Of a stretch of 64,000 bases of DNA, positions 11,597 to 24,120 are shown piece by piece. How positions within the stretch are numbered: the stretch's first letter is position 1; every line of letters begins with the position of its first letter. A model generated the notes under the pieces. The model saw only the letters and a list, made by a program, of their open reading frames with translations, was not told the DNA's origin and did no database searches. This DNA comes from Chelydra serpentina (taxonomy: Eukaryota; Chordata; Testudines; Chelydridae), in the NCBI GenBank assembly GCA_037349315.1, contig JBAIAC010000033.1:23330001-23394000 (forward strand). The letters run 5' to 3'. The translations under genes and the position numbers were made by a program.

Positions 11597-12953
11597 AACA
11601 TAAGAATGGCCGTACTGGGTCAGGCCAAAGGTCTATCCAGCCCAATATCCTGTCTACTGACAGTGGCCAATGCCAGGTGCCCCAGAGGGCGTGAACCTAA
11701 CAGGCAAGGCTCAAGTGATCTCTCTCCTGCCATCCATCTCCATCCTCTAACAAACAGAGGCTAGGGACACCATTCCTTACCCATCCTGGCTAATGGCCAT
11801 TTATGGACTTAACCTCCATGAATTTATCTAGGTCTCTTTTAAACCCTGTTATAGTTCTAGCCTTCACAACCTCCTCAGGCAAGGAGTTCCACAGGTTGAC
11901 TGTGCGCTGTGTGAAGAAGAACTTCCTTTTATTTGTTTTAAACCTGCTGCTCATTAATTTCATTTGTTGGCCCCTCGTTCTTATATTATGGGAACAAGTA
12001 AATAACTTTTCCTTATTCACTTTCTCCATACCACTCATGATTTTATGTACCTCTATCATATCCCCACTTAGTCTCCTCTTTTCCAAGCTGAAAAGTCCTA
12101 GCCTCTTTAATCTCTCCTCATATGGGACCCGTTCCGAACCCCTAATCATTTTAGTTGCCCTTCTCTGAACCTTTTCTAATGCCAGTATATCTTTTTTGAG
12201 ATGAAGAGACCACATCTGTACGCAGTATTCAAGATGTGGACGCACTATGGATTTATATAAGGGTAATAAGATATTCTCCGTCTTATTCTCTATCCCTTTT
12301 TTAATGATTCCTAACATCCTGTTTGCTTTTTTGACTGCTGCTGCACAGACATCTTCAGAGAACTATCCATGATGACTCCAAGATCTCTTTGCTGATTGGT
12401 TGTAACTAAATTAGCCCCCATCATATTGTATGTATAGTTTGGCAAAAATAACCCCATGTGCATTACTTTACATTTATCCACATTAAATTTCGTTTGCCAT
12501 TTTGCTGCCCACTTAGTTTTGAGAGATCTTTTTGAAGTTCTTCACAGTCTGTCTTGGTCTTAACTATCCTGAGAAGTTTAGTATCATCTGCAAAGTTTGC
12601 CACCTCACTGTTTACCCCTTCTTCCAAATCATTTATGAATAAGTTGAATAGGATTGGTCCTAGGACTGACCCTTGGGGAACACCGCTAATTATCCCTCTC
12701 CATTGTGAAAATTTACCATTTAGGCCTACCCTTGGTTCCGTGTCTTTTAACCAGTTCTCAATCCATGAAAGGATCTTCCCTCTTATCCCATGGCAACTTA
12801 ATTTACGTAAGAGCGTTTGGTGAGGGACCTCGTCAAAGGCTTTCTAGAAATCTAAGTACACTATGTCAACTGGATCCCCCTTGTCCACATGTTTGTTGAC
12901 CCCTTCAAAGAACTCTAATAGATTAATAAGACATGATTTCCCTTTACAGAAAC
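11597..12953 (-). mobile_element. CR1 retrotransposon fragment, 5'-truncated
   Basis: Reading on minus from 12953: [60 protein letters not shown], then [25 protein letters not shown] and [14 protein letters not shown] to a stop at 11790. The 3' tail, on plus cataagaatggccgtactgg, follows to 11597. The RT is interrupted by stops and frame changes (one between 12318 and 12550). This is the C-terminal two thirds of ORF2. Confidence 0.9.
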
Positions 12954-13747
12954 CACCGCTCTGCTGAGCCACTGCCGCCTCCAGCCACCACCAACTGGGA
13001 CAGGTGCTGCCACCACCTGCCTCCTCCATTCCCCTGCACTGCAGGTGGTGAGTCTCGCTGGCTGGGGTCAGTCACCCGGCAAATGACCCCTGCCATTGCC
13101 TCTCCCTCCCTCCTTCCCTCGGCTGTCCTAATGCCATCCTCTGCCCCTTGCTCGCTCCCTGGCTCTCCCTCTGTGTGCTAGCAGGGCTTAGTGTTCACGC
13201 TGCTCATCCTCAGCCAGGCTTTGCCATGCGAAGGGTGAGAGAGACCTTGCCTAGTTGGGGCTGGCTGTTGACTTGTGTCATTTCCCACCCCCCTTTGGCC
13301 CTGGTTAAACCCCGTTGTAAACACGTGAGTTTTTCCTTTCCGAGCCTGAAGAAGAAAATCTCTCATGGTGCCTGCCCTGTTTGGTGTGAGCCATGGTCAG
13401 TCACTGAGTGTGAAAGGGAAAGCAAAGGGCCTACCACCCCAGCCCTCCTCCAGTTCGGATATTTGATTCTCCCTGCTCATTTGCTGCCAAGCCCCGGGGA
13501 ATGTCTTCTCCTCCCTCTCATGCGCCAGGGGACGTAGATGTTCTTTGTATCATCACGTGAGGAATATACCGTTTGATACGTAGGCTTGGCAGAATTCAGG
13601 TTTTTAAATATAATTTTGTCGGGTAATGTCTGTGCATTGGCAACACGCCATACCGCGCCACTCACTTTCACGCTGCTGCTGGTAGCAGCGCTGCCTTCAG
13701 AGCTGAGTGCCCGGCTAGCAGCTGCCCCTCTCCGGCTGCCCAGCCTG

Positions 13748-13814
13748 TGCTTAATTTGTGCCAGGGCTTGCCGGGGCTGAGCCATGGCACCTCTTTCATT
13801 ACAAGTTAAGCACT
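13748..13814. repeat. Short foldback MITE
   Basis: Ends are tgcttaatttgtgccagg and ttacaagttaagca; the middle holds ccagggcttgccggggctga and catggcacctc. Related to the copy at 61197-61337, which has the same tgcttaa ends. Confidence 0.55.
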
Positions 13815-13912
13815 GCCCCCACTTCCCCTCTCTCTGAAATGGGTTGGGCTTTTTTTTGAAAGGCAGTCCTGGGGTTTTTTTCCTCATGAGACTTGGCATG
13901 AGATGCAGGCTC

Positions 13913-14115
13913 GGGTGGGAGGGGGGCTATGAGGGCAGGGACAGGAGCAGAGGGGAAGAAGACAGGGAGGGAGGGGACAGGAGCTGCAGAGCGGGGAGGA
14001 TAGGAGCAGGATTTGGGTCAGGAGCAGAAGCTGGGGAGAGTGGCACAAGCAGCGAGAGGGGAATGGGGGAAGTAGCCAGGGAGAAAGAATGGGGGCTGGG
14101 GCAGATGGGGAGAGA
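13913..14115 (+). repeat. Homopurine-rich tract
   Basis: Almost uninterrupted G/A with many GGGA/GGAG blocks (gggaggggggctatgagggc, gggagggaggggacagg). Long apparent frames here reflect composition only. Confidence 0.7.
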
Positions 14116-15084
14116 AGGGTGTGTAGCCACCAGACAGCACTCCCCCCACAAAGCTGGAATGGAACCCGTTAAGTCTCAATGTTCCTTTGTTGTCCAGAAA
14201 ACAGCTTTGAAACCCACTGGCAAGTTGCATGTCTCCATCTCTCTCTGTATGTGACAGGTCCCCATGGAAGAGAGCAGTCCTCTATTGCGACCCCTTGTTC
14301 AGTTAGCTCACGTGGCAGAGGATATGCTGTGGCTTTAAACAAGCCCATACCTGCTCGTGGCACATGTTGCAGTCAGTATCGTTCTCCATGATGAATTTAA
14401 GTTTTTAAAAAACATTGGGAATTACAATAGTCACCACCAAATTTATCTTAACATGTTGCATTTTTTTCCACAGCGGAAGTCTTATGGCTTCAGTGCTGCC
14501 TTTGATCTCATCTTCAATTTGTTGCATGTAACCGATTTGGAGATTTCACACAGATCATTGATTTCAACCAGGAGTGAGTTTGTAGCCGCCTTGCCTGAAT
14601 CGCTTAGGAGGGTGATACCATGTCCTTTCAAATGCTAATTACTATCACGACCCTTGGTTCAAAAATGTGTGCTCAGATGTTGGAAATACTGATTTCCTGC
14701 CACCAAAATCTCATTTTAGGAATGCTGCCTCTGAAAGGTTTTATAGAGACAGTCTATTTGGCTCAACCCCACAATGGAAAATGTAACAAGCTAGTATATG
14801 ATTGCCCTGGTTATCAGAACCTCATAGGGATACATGGCTACTCATGAAAAAATAAAATCAGGATTTTTTTTCTGTTGTATACTCACACTTATTTCACGAA
14901 TGTTGTAAAAAATAATCATCACCTAAAGTACTCAAGGTGCTGGTTAACAGCTGTTATAGAACAAGCAAGCAGCATGATGTGAACAAACAGGCACACAGTC
15001 AAAAGATAGGTAAACAAATACCAGTTCACTGCCATAAAGTTATAATGAAGAGTACAAGAGACAGTCATAATTTGGCATTGAATA

Positions 15085-15090
15085 TTTATT
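15085..15090 (-). terminator. Candidate polyadenylation signal AATAAA
   Basis: The plus strand reads tttatt, so the minus strand reads AATAAA. The minus strand 15-40 bases further down is T-rich with tgtctcttgt, compatible with a downstream element. Only position and motif support it. Confidence 0.35.
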
Positions 15091-15345
15091 CTGATAAACC
15101 TTTTTGAATTCCAAGCTACTACATATTAATTCTGTTGTAAGCAAAAACTTTTGGAATGAATCTTCCAAAAGCTTCTGTCAGCATAAACTAGACAGTCAAT
15201 GCATTGCCACATTCTGTGGACATAACTTTCAAGTGCAAAGCAGATTATCTGAAAAGACATATTTCCAACCTCCTTAACAGCTTGGACAATGCTAAAATCC
15301 AGTAACAGGTCTTCAAATCTCTGCAAATGTAGTTCTCATAGTGCC

Positions 15346-15362
15346 TTTGTAATAAATAAATA
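15346..15362 (-). promoter_or_regulatory. AU-rich element-like motif
   Basis: On the minus strand the sequence reads TATTTATTTATTA and contains the nonamer TTATTTATT. It would be a typical mRNA-instability motif if the CEMIP 3' UTR reaches this far. Confidence 0.3.
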
Positions 15363-15718
15363 GAAAATATATCTTTTTCATTATGAAGTCTATAGGAAAA
15401 TGTACAAAACACTATACATCTAATTCCGAAAAAGGACCAGCTATTTCGGCAACAGGTAAAACAAGCATTTGAACTGACGCACCCCCACCCCAAAATCCCC
15501 CTAATGATGACAACTGTATATGTAGGCTAATGTGAAAATATTTGCAGCAATAAAACCTTACAGACAGGATATTTGCAGTTTGTGAATGGACAGTTTAAAG
15601 AATGTACAAGCTACAAGGAGTCAGTCAATTCACTACTTGCAGAGGAACACATGTACAACTTCTAGAATCCACAAATATTTTAAAAATGATACATCAGAAC
15701 TATTGGTTGGTGACATTA

Positions 15719-15801
15719 GGCCAAATTCTGCCATCAGTTCCATGCACTTAGCTCCCATTGAGTCAATGGGAGCTGCTTGCATTTCAGGGGAGAAATTGGC
15801 C
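15719..15801. repeat. Foldback repeat with central palindrome
   Basis: Ends ggccaaattct and agaaattggcc are inverted copies. The centre reads tcccattgagtcaatgggag. Confidence 0.7.
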
Positions 15802-16366
15802 CATTATGTCGTGCCATGTCCTCTGTCTAGGCTTAACAAGTTGCAGTGATCCTATCCTAAGTATTTACAGAGCAAGACCCATTCCCTTCCCCCAGAATGG
15901 GCCCATGTGACTATCCTTGCATGACAGAACAAAAGAGACTTTTTTTTTCCTGGATAAGATGTGATTTAAAAAACAAGCATGTTTCCTAGAGCCAAGTCTT
16001 ATGATTTCACCCTGAGAATTCCAAAAATTTTGAAAATTAGAAGCTACACTTCAGTACAAATGCAACTTGCCTTTTTGTATTAGTTAAACAAAGTACTCGA
16101 CTCCTGCTCCATTGGGTTTGATTGTACTGAGTCTATAGGTGCTCAGCTACTATAATAAAGACAGACCTAGTTGGCTAGAATAGCGAAGGGCAAAACCAGA
16201 ATGCTTTTGGAAAACCAAATCCAAACCCAGAGGTGTTTTGATCCTGGTTCCTCTCCTAAAACCTTCAGAATTTTTTTTTCTGGTCTTGGCCCATTTCTAG
16301 TAGATTTCATTCATTACATCGCACGTATGATCTGCTAATACAGAGCAATAGATGCAGTTGTACCTA

Positions 16367-16540
16367 CAGTACAGCCTCGATTATGGGAATGTTGTGGAGG
16401 ACACTGAATGCATTCAGATAGCCAGGGTTCTGAATAATCAAGGATTTTTTAATGTAATTTCTAGACTTAAGGGATAGGATCCTGTTTTGGCTAACAGGGA
16501 GTTTCAGATAAATGAGATTTCTATAATCGAGGTCGACCTG
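16367..16540. mobile_element. Tigger/pogo-type MITE, 174 bp
   Basis: Left end CAGTACAGCCTCGATTAT, right end ATAATCGAGGTCGACCTG, flanked by TA on both sides (16365-16366, 16541-16542). Inverted ends beginning CAG and a TA target site fit the Tc1/mariner pogo branch. No coding capacity. Confidence 0.8.
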
Positions 16541-18033
16541 TAAGTGAGACTAATCTTTTTTAAGGAATAGTTGTGATCTGGGGGTGGAAAGAACCCAAAT
16601 CATCATAAGACATTGGAAGAGAAATGTATATTTCTTGAGAGCTATGCCCTTTCACACTGCATCCAGTGGAATTGGCCCAAATGGCATGAAAGGTTTAGAG
16701 CAGACATGCCTTTGCTTGAACGAGGAATCCTTCATTAATAGACTGTAAAAAAGCCCGGGAAGAGAGAAATAACCTGGATCCTTTTAAAAAAACGCAACAC
16801 TCTTGAAATTCCGCTAATGGAAAACAGTATAGAAAAACAGTATAGAAAAAAGCAATTCCAGTTTTAAAACCCAGGACGGGCTGGAGGGGCACATACCTAC
16901 AGTAGAGCCTGAATATTACTCCTAACTGACTCACACAGCAACCTGGTCTGAAAACAGTGCCAGAAAGGCCTTGTGGAATTCAGCACCTGCACAGTGACAG
17001 CATGTGCAATGACACAGATTCATGGCTGCTTCGTTCCAATCCAGAGCTGACATTTTAGATACAGTTAAAAAAAAGAAACACTCCGAAAAAAGTCCTATTT
17101 AAAAAGATAAACCAACAATGGATTTTTTAGGGAGGGGTGGAGGGGAGGGAAACATAGCTGCTCTGGCATATGGACAATTTGCCTACTTCAAGAAGCCATT
17201 TTTGGGGGGAAGTTACCCGAATAAAAGAAGCCACTTGAGACACCTGCAGGACATCTTTGGGAAACACACAGCACTGCATCATGTGCATTTTTGAACAATA
17301 TACAGTGTTTTTATAAGGTTAAGATAAATTTCCCAGCTTAATGAAGTGTGCTGGCAAGCAGCTCTGGAGTACGCTCAATTTTGCTCATCATCCATTTTTT
17401 AAAACGTAGAACGTTATGTTTTGAATGAAAAGGGGCAGAAAATGCGCAAGATGACATTATTTGGGGAGGAGGGGTGTCTTCTGGGATCAACTTTTCCTCT
17501 TCAGCCTTTCCACGCGACCTCAAAGCCCCCTACATCTTAGTGACCCACCCTCCAGCAAAGATCTAGCTCCTTCTGGAGCCTATTAACATACTCACTCCCC
17601 TGGCCAGAATTGACTACAGGCAAGTAATGGAGAACACATTGGGCCTGATCCTGTCCCCCGTTGATTGCACTGGAAGCACCATTGAATCCTCGTCCTTGAT
17701 TACAGATGGAGTAAGATGACTCCACAGCATTCCCTGCCTGGGAGCAAGAGACCCAAGTGTGGATCCTCTCGGTAGTGTGTCATGTAGGCACAGCCAGTCC
17801 ACTGAGCTAGCTCTGAAGATTTATATTTGAAGGAATGTGTTGGAAAGTCTGAGTAAGTGTGAAGTGCTTGGTTGTCAGGTTTTTTCCACCGGTCTGTGGC
17901 TGCTTGCCTGGGAAAAACACAGAATCATGACAACAGCTATTTAAAAGCATAACCATGGGAATGCCAATTGCTGGTTATGGGATTAAGCAGAAATAGCAGG
18001 TTCCATTATGACCATATTTGGTTTGCACATGTG

Positions 18034-19298
18034 TGACCCTAAGAGCACCCCAATGCCAGAGGGCAAGGGCAGTGAACGTCCGCTGGCCTAACCAGCTCAG
18101 TGTACCCCAATTTACTGTATCTAAAAGGTGCCATGTAAGATGATATAGGCAAACTGGTAACAAGTTGGTCATTAATATTATTGCTGGTGCATGTATGCAT
18201 GATGTATGAAAACGTATAAATGTGTGCTGGAAATATGTTCTTAAAACATGTTTGGCAGGTAGGGCATAAGTCACCCCGCCCTTGACAAAGGAACATGGTT
18301 CCGCCTGCACACGTTTCCAGTGTCAATTGAGCCAAGAGAGACAATGGAAGTACATTTACATAAAAGGTAAACAAAGCCATCAAACTAGCGAGTTGGAGAA
18401 ACAGCCACTTAACTATCATGACGGGAGGAGGAGCCTGCAAAAATGAACATGATGTCAGCTCCTGGGTGGATACAGCAAGCTGAGCCCCAAGTGGGCTTCC
18501 TGACGTTGAAAACAAAGATAAAACTTTGAGGATATAAGCAGAGAGAAAAAGCCTTTTTGACATCCTTCATCTGAAGAGACGAAGGAACGAAGCGCTTTCA
18601 GCTCTGTGTTGGTTCGGGACAAAGAACTGGCCAGCCATGCTGGAAGAACAACTGTGGTGAGAAAACTACTTTGAACAAGAGATTCTAGTTTAAGTTGGGT
18701 TTTAGTCTTAGAAGTGTATTTTTCCTTTTGTTTGTAGTAGGGTGACCAGATAGCAACTGTGAAAAAACAGGACGGGGGTGGGGGTAATAGGCTCCTATAT
18801 AAGAAAACGTCCCAAAAAACGGGACTGTCCCTATAAAAATGGAACATCTGGTCACCCTAGCCATTTCGGTCCCAGTTCTGTCTACTTGGTATCACTTCAA
18901 TATCACTTCCTTGTTAATAAACTTAATCTTGTTTTAGTGCACCACCAGCTCAGTGCAGTGTTTCAAACTGAAGAGTAAAATCCTCAGCCACACTAACAGG
19001 CTGGTGCTGCGTACTGTCTTGCCAAAGGAGCAGCGAATTTGATAAGGTTTGGTGAATGCTACAGCGAGAGGGGCTGAGCACTGCAGGGGAGACTGTTTTG
19101 GGTAGACTTGGGACCGAAGAGGCTGTTGGTGTCACCCTGCAAGGAGTAATCAAGCAGGTGGAAGCCAGGGTGAGATCACTGAGCTCTGAGCACGATGCTG
19201 GTGTCAGAGTTGTGAGCCACAGCTGCATAGCACGGAAGCACCCAGGGCAGGTGGTGATACAACCCCTTATTGGTCTGGGTGAACCCCAAAGCACCACA
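18034..19298 (+). mobile_element. Solo LTR, 1265 bp including a nested MITE
   Basis: It starts TGACCCTAAG and ends AAAGCACCACA (TG...CA). It is flanked by a perfect 5-bp duplication atgtg (18029-18033 and 19299-19303). AATAAA at 18916-18921 sets the plus orientation, antisense to CEMIP. A mariner-type MITE at 18740-18857 interrupts it. No gag/pol remnants adjoin. Confidence 0.85.
18740..18857. mobile_element. Tc1/mariner-type MITE, 118 bp, nested in LTR
   Basis: Ends GGGTGACCAGA and TCTGGTCACCC are perfect inverted repeats, flanked by TA on both sides (18738-18739, 18858-18859). The inside is an imperfect hairpin around cctatataagaaaacg and gggactgtccctataaaaat. Widespread in reptile genomes as I remember. 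Confidence 0.9.
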
Positions 19299-20009
19299 AT
19301 GTGTTAAATGACTCCTCTACCATTTCTTTCCCCACTATGTACCATCAGCTGAAATGTGATAACTCCCCAGTGGTTCAGCATATACAATTTAGTCTCGGGA
19401 TTCTGCAGCAGTTTGACAGAATAGTGCAGAAGCTTTCAAATAAATTCTCATTGTTTGACCATGTTTTGCAGCATATAGATACTGACTATAATTTATGATT
19501 TCTGATCCACATTTTCAGCCAGCCTCTGAATTCGCATTCCCGGTTTTGTGCGAGCAGCGGATTGCACTCTCAAAAACAGCAGAGAGTGGATGCAATCGGC
19601 CCCACGGGAAAATTCCGAGCCTTATATGGCAATTAGATTGGACATTCATACCTGAGAGGCTCACAAGGGATGTAGAGGCAGAACATGACCAAGCCATGTC
19701 AAAGGCACTGACACCCCCCTCCCCATTATTTGAAAACAGTTTTGCCCCAGATATTAGCTTAGAAAATAAAGGTAAATCTGGTATCAGCGAGCAAATCAAT
19801 AGGGCAGGATCTAACAAGATGTGCAGCACCAGGAATGCTGTTTGTCACATGTGGCCACCTACCCACTTGCAATAAAGCTTTCTTCATGTACAGCAACAAA
19901 GAAATACTACATCTCTGGAGAGCTGTGGCACGGTGCCTGTTGTGAGCAGAGTCAGTAGTCCTTTTCTATTGGGGCAGTGCTAACAGCAGGAAGGCAAAGC
20001 ATGGTGTCC

Positions 20010-20137
20010 TCATAATTTCATTTTCTTCACCACAGGGATTGGCACAACTTGATAGATTTTAGCTGCATCTTCCTCGGTGATCAGTTTCACCCAGACTGGT
20101 CGAAAGCTGCCTTTGAAGCCGACAAAAGCCATTTTAT
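20010..20137 (-). CDS. CEMIP: CEMIP terminal coding exon r with stop
   Basis: The coding part is 128 bp, entered in phase 1 after acceptor ttggttttcag. It completes an Asp codon and encodes KMAFVGFKGSFRPVWVKLIT, EEDAAKIYQVVPIPVVKKMK and L, then tga at 20010-20012. GFKGSFRP and the basic tail are the CEMIP C-terminus. Confidence 0.96.
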
Positions 20138-23100
20138 CTGAAAACCAACAGCAATAAATTGGTATTGCAGTTGACTGCAAACAAGTGGAAGCACTTTCAT
20201 AGCTTCCAAGGTCAGAGGAAACCATTGAGATCATTTAGCCTGGCCTCCTGTATAACATAGGCCATAGAACATCCCCCAAATAATTCCTACAGCAGATCTT
20301 TTAGAAAAACATCCAACCTTGATTTTAAAAATGTCAGTGATGGAGAATCCGCTATTACCCTTGGTAAATTGTTCCAATGATTAATTACTCTCATTAAATG
20401 TATGCCTTATTTCCAGTTTGCATTTGTCTAGTTTCAGCTTCCAGCCATTGGATCGTGTTATACCTTTCTCTGCTAGACTGAAGAGCCCATTATTAAATAT
20501 TTGTTCCCCGTGTAGATACTTCTAGCCGGTAACTAAGTCACCCCTTAAACTTCTCTTTGTTTTCATGCCACTCACACACATGCAAACTTCATGGAGCTAA
20601 CCACCATGCACTCTACCTGTGTTAAAGAGGGTTCTCTGGTCATAAAATTTTCTGTTGTATGTGTTAGATGTTTGTAAGGTCATACTCTGCTGTGTGTCAT
20701 GTGAGCGATTATAAATTAATTAATGCAGAGAAGAACACCACAATGTCAAAAGGTTCTGGTTTTGACATTTTCCAAATAAAACAGTTCAGCATTTAGTATG
20801 AAATTATGTATTATAATCTAATTCACATTTTGAAAGTCAGAATCAAAATGAATGGTCCAAAATATCACTTTTCAGAATTGTCCTTGGCAGATAATTTTGA
20901 AATGTTTAGTTTTCTTTCCTATTTTGAACAAAGGCAAATTTGGAAATCTTGAATATTCAAACTCAAAGCAATTCTGTGTTAATCGTAGCACTGTAGGCAC
21001 AGAATATTGTTAGGTAGATATGGAAGGATTAGGCATGTGCAAGCAAAGCCGGGGGAAATTTGGAGGATTAAATAAGCCTCAGTTTAAAATAGCTGTTTAG
21101 TTGTACTGATACTTGGCACTCTGCTTTAATAGTCTGGATGTTTAGGAGACACCTGGACACACTCATAATGGTCTTTAATTTGGTATTTTCACTCCCCACC
21201 GCTTGGAAAGGCGCTATCTGGGCACTTCTTCCACGAAAGATACCAAAATGCACTGCCTTCTCTACAGCTGCTGTGGATGCCATCTTAGCATCCATTCAGC
21301 ACCAGGATGTTGTAAGAGTGTGGCTTCTCCTTATGCCATATTTTCCCCCCCAACGATAGACATCACAGTGAGCCTGGGTGACAGGAATCCTGAGTTCTTT
21401 CCCAAACTGTCCTCAAGGAGGGAGGTCTGCATCTCTCTCACCGACACACAAGTCCAGCTGAGAAGCACGGTGCCCACTCAATTGCGCAAGGTCAGTTTAC
21501 TAGCCGGAGTTGATATATTAAAGTTTTTTAACTTGTCAGGTAAACAAATCGAAAGTGTGCATTTATGTTTTTCAAATTCCTTACCTTTTAACTTAAAACC
21601 CTTCTCAATGCCAAGTTTTTCCAGTACTTTAGTCCAGAGACCTTTTGAAACGAATCTGCCTTTGGATGCCATCACAACTATAGAACTAAAGAAAACAAAG
21701 CCATTTATAAACAAACGAACAATAGTTAAACCTTTGTCACTTGTCTGATTTAAACATTGGCGTCTGCCATCAGTGTGACACTGGGACACCTGCGAATGAG
21801 GTCATCGATGTTCTCCAGTGACTTAGCCACATATTCACTTTCCATATATGCAAAATCCATTAGGAAGCATATTTAAATTGCTCATTTTACACTGAGTTTC
21901 TAGAGCAGTTTAAATGTTCAAAATCAGCATTTCCATCACATGCCACTCAGTGAGTGGCATCATTTAACTCTTTGTTTTCATATCAGCAATGGATTAAATC
22001 TCAAATAAATTTACCTCCCTGGAATCTGTGAAGAGAGTCTGACAATTTTCCTGCTTTTTGAGTGCATGTTTGATGCAAAAGTGCATTATTAGTGTCCTTA
22101 TAAATAGAACATGTCTTCCAAAAGGTCCTGGGGTGCTTTATAAACTTAGACTGAAGTACAAATGATGTACAGTTCAGGGATCAGATCACTTTACATATCA
22201 CAAATCTGCAGCAACCTCTGGGGTAAAATTCAGCAGCTGTTTAAGCAACACTATAAAACAGGTTAGTGCAGAAGGTGAAGAAAAATCCCCTATCAAATTG
22301 AACCTGGAAGGGGCATTCTGTAGACCAGGGGTAGGCAACCTATGGCACGGGTGCCAAAGGCGGCACGCGAGCGGATTTTCAGTGGCACTCACACTGCCCG
22401 GGTCCTGGCTACTGGTCTGGGGGGCTCTGCATTTTAATTTAATTTTAAATGAAGCTTCTTAAACATTTTAAAACTTTATTTACTTTACATACAACAATAG
22501 TTTAGTTATGTATTATAGACTTATAGAAAGAGACCTTCTAAAAATGTTAAAATGTATTACTGGCATGTGAAACCTTAAATTAGAGTGAATAAATGAAGAC
22601 TCGGCACACCGCTTCTGAAAGGTTGCCGACCCCTGCTGTAGACAGAACCATCCAATTTGAAGTATAGTCAGGTTAATGAGGTTAGCACCCCTATTCTTCT
22701 GCAAGGTGCCAAGACCTCTCCAGTGACTGCACCAAGAAATCCTGGCCCTATTGAAAATGGGAGTTTTGTCATTGACTTCAATGAGGCACAGATGGGGCTC
22801 TGGTCCTTGCAGCCAAGTGTGCTCCTCTTCATTAAAGAAGTGTTGCAGAGGGATTGATAAAATGTTTGGCTAGTTTAATTTATTTTATTCTATCTTGCAA
22901 GCTCTCCAGGTAAGGGGTTCCCAGTGATGTCAATGGGTGTTCTGCGGGTAGAAATCCTTGATGGATCAGCCCCACTGTGTTACAGTTGTACAAACTGTCA
23001 CTATAATTAGCTATTCAAGAGTTCCTTGTTTTCCAGATATTACTATGTAGAACGCAACTACTGTGCTGCTGAATGGACTAGCTACATCTTAACATAACAA

Positions 23101-24056
23101 TTCCATTTAAATCCATTGTAATGGGATAATGGGAATACAGCAATTGCAAGGAAAAACCAGGAACAAAAGGGTTAATAGTCACTAAGGCCTGATCTCCACT
23201 TAAAGCATGAAAAATTCACACTCATGAGAGATGTATTTAAGCCAACCTAAGCCCTGGTATAGACACTGCTAGATCGATGGAAGAATTCTTCCGTCAACCT
23301 AGCTACCATCTCTCAAGCGGGTGGATTAATTACAGCAATGTAAAAACCTCTTCCATCACTGTAGAAAGTGTCTACACTGCAGTGCATCATAGCAGTGCCA
23401 CTGTAGTGTAGATAAACTTTAGTCTGTTTTTAGCTTAAACCTCAGCTGTTAGGTTTAATACTTGCATTGTTATAAAATTAATTGGGTTTACAGCATGTAT
23501 TTTATTACATTCTTGGTCTGATATTAGGATTTTTTTTCCTTTCACTTTACTAAAAAATCATTTATTTCACCTAAGCCTTTCCTGTCTTGGAGCTTTTAAA
23601 AAATAGCTTCAACTTGTTCCAGCTATTTACTTTGGGAAACTCATCACAAAAGTACGAACATACACAAAATATGGCACTTGGCCTGCAATAAATTCCTAGA
23701 GTGAACTAATAGGCTCTGTCATTCCATGAAAAAAAAACTATTAAAAATGTATAGTTCAAACAGATTCATCACAGCAGACCCAATTTTCCTTTCCTAGATA
23801 AATGGTATGTTTAACAGCTATAGCTAAAATGTCTGGCTATAACCCATTTCCAGAAAGCTGGCAGGAGAATGGAGGAAAGGGCTAAGAGAACATTTCAGAA
23901 GAGCAGGAGAATAATCCAAGGTTACTACCCTACTGAATACATATTGCAAAATTACAATCTGTGAGGTGCTAACTGCTCTTCACTCCTATTGACTTCCATG
24001 GGAGTTGAGGGCTCAGAAGGTCCAAAGATCATGTTCATAGGCCTTGCCCACACACA

Positions 24057-24120
<64 letters not shown>

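Larger units (their letters stand above)
12960..14860. other. No gene recognised; foldback repeat and purine tract
   Basis: I see no supported exon. It contains a short foldback (13748-13814) and a homopurine-rich stretch (13913-14115). Confidence 0.5.
15065..20009 (-). other. Candidate CEMIP 3' untranslated region
   Basis: No second canonical AATAAA was found by eye on the minus strand between the CEMIP stop and position 15090, so the terminal exon may extend about 4.9 kb. If so the UTR contains a Tigger-type MITE (16367-16540), a solo LTR (18034-19298) and an AU-rich element near 15346-15362. Removing the LTR gives about 3.7 kb, somewhat longer than the human UTR as I remember it. This is inference; alternative earlier cleavage sites using variant signals are possible. 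Confidence 0.35.

Noticed and set aside
13844..14254. Glu/Gly/Arg-rich frame
   Set aside because: Low-complexity translation of the purine tract.
16447..16452. ATTAAA on minus as the CEMIP polyadenylation signal
   Set aside because: It lies inside the Tigger-type MITE and is a weaker variant; AATAAA at 15085 was preferred, without proof.
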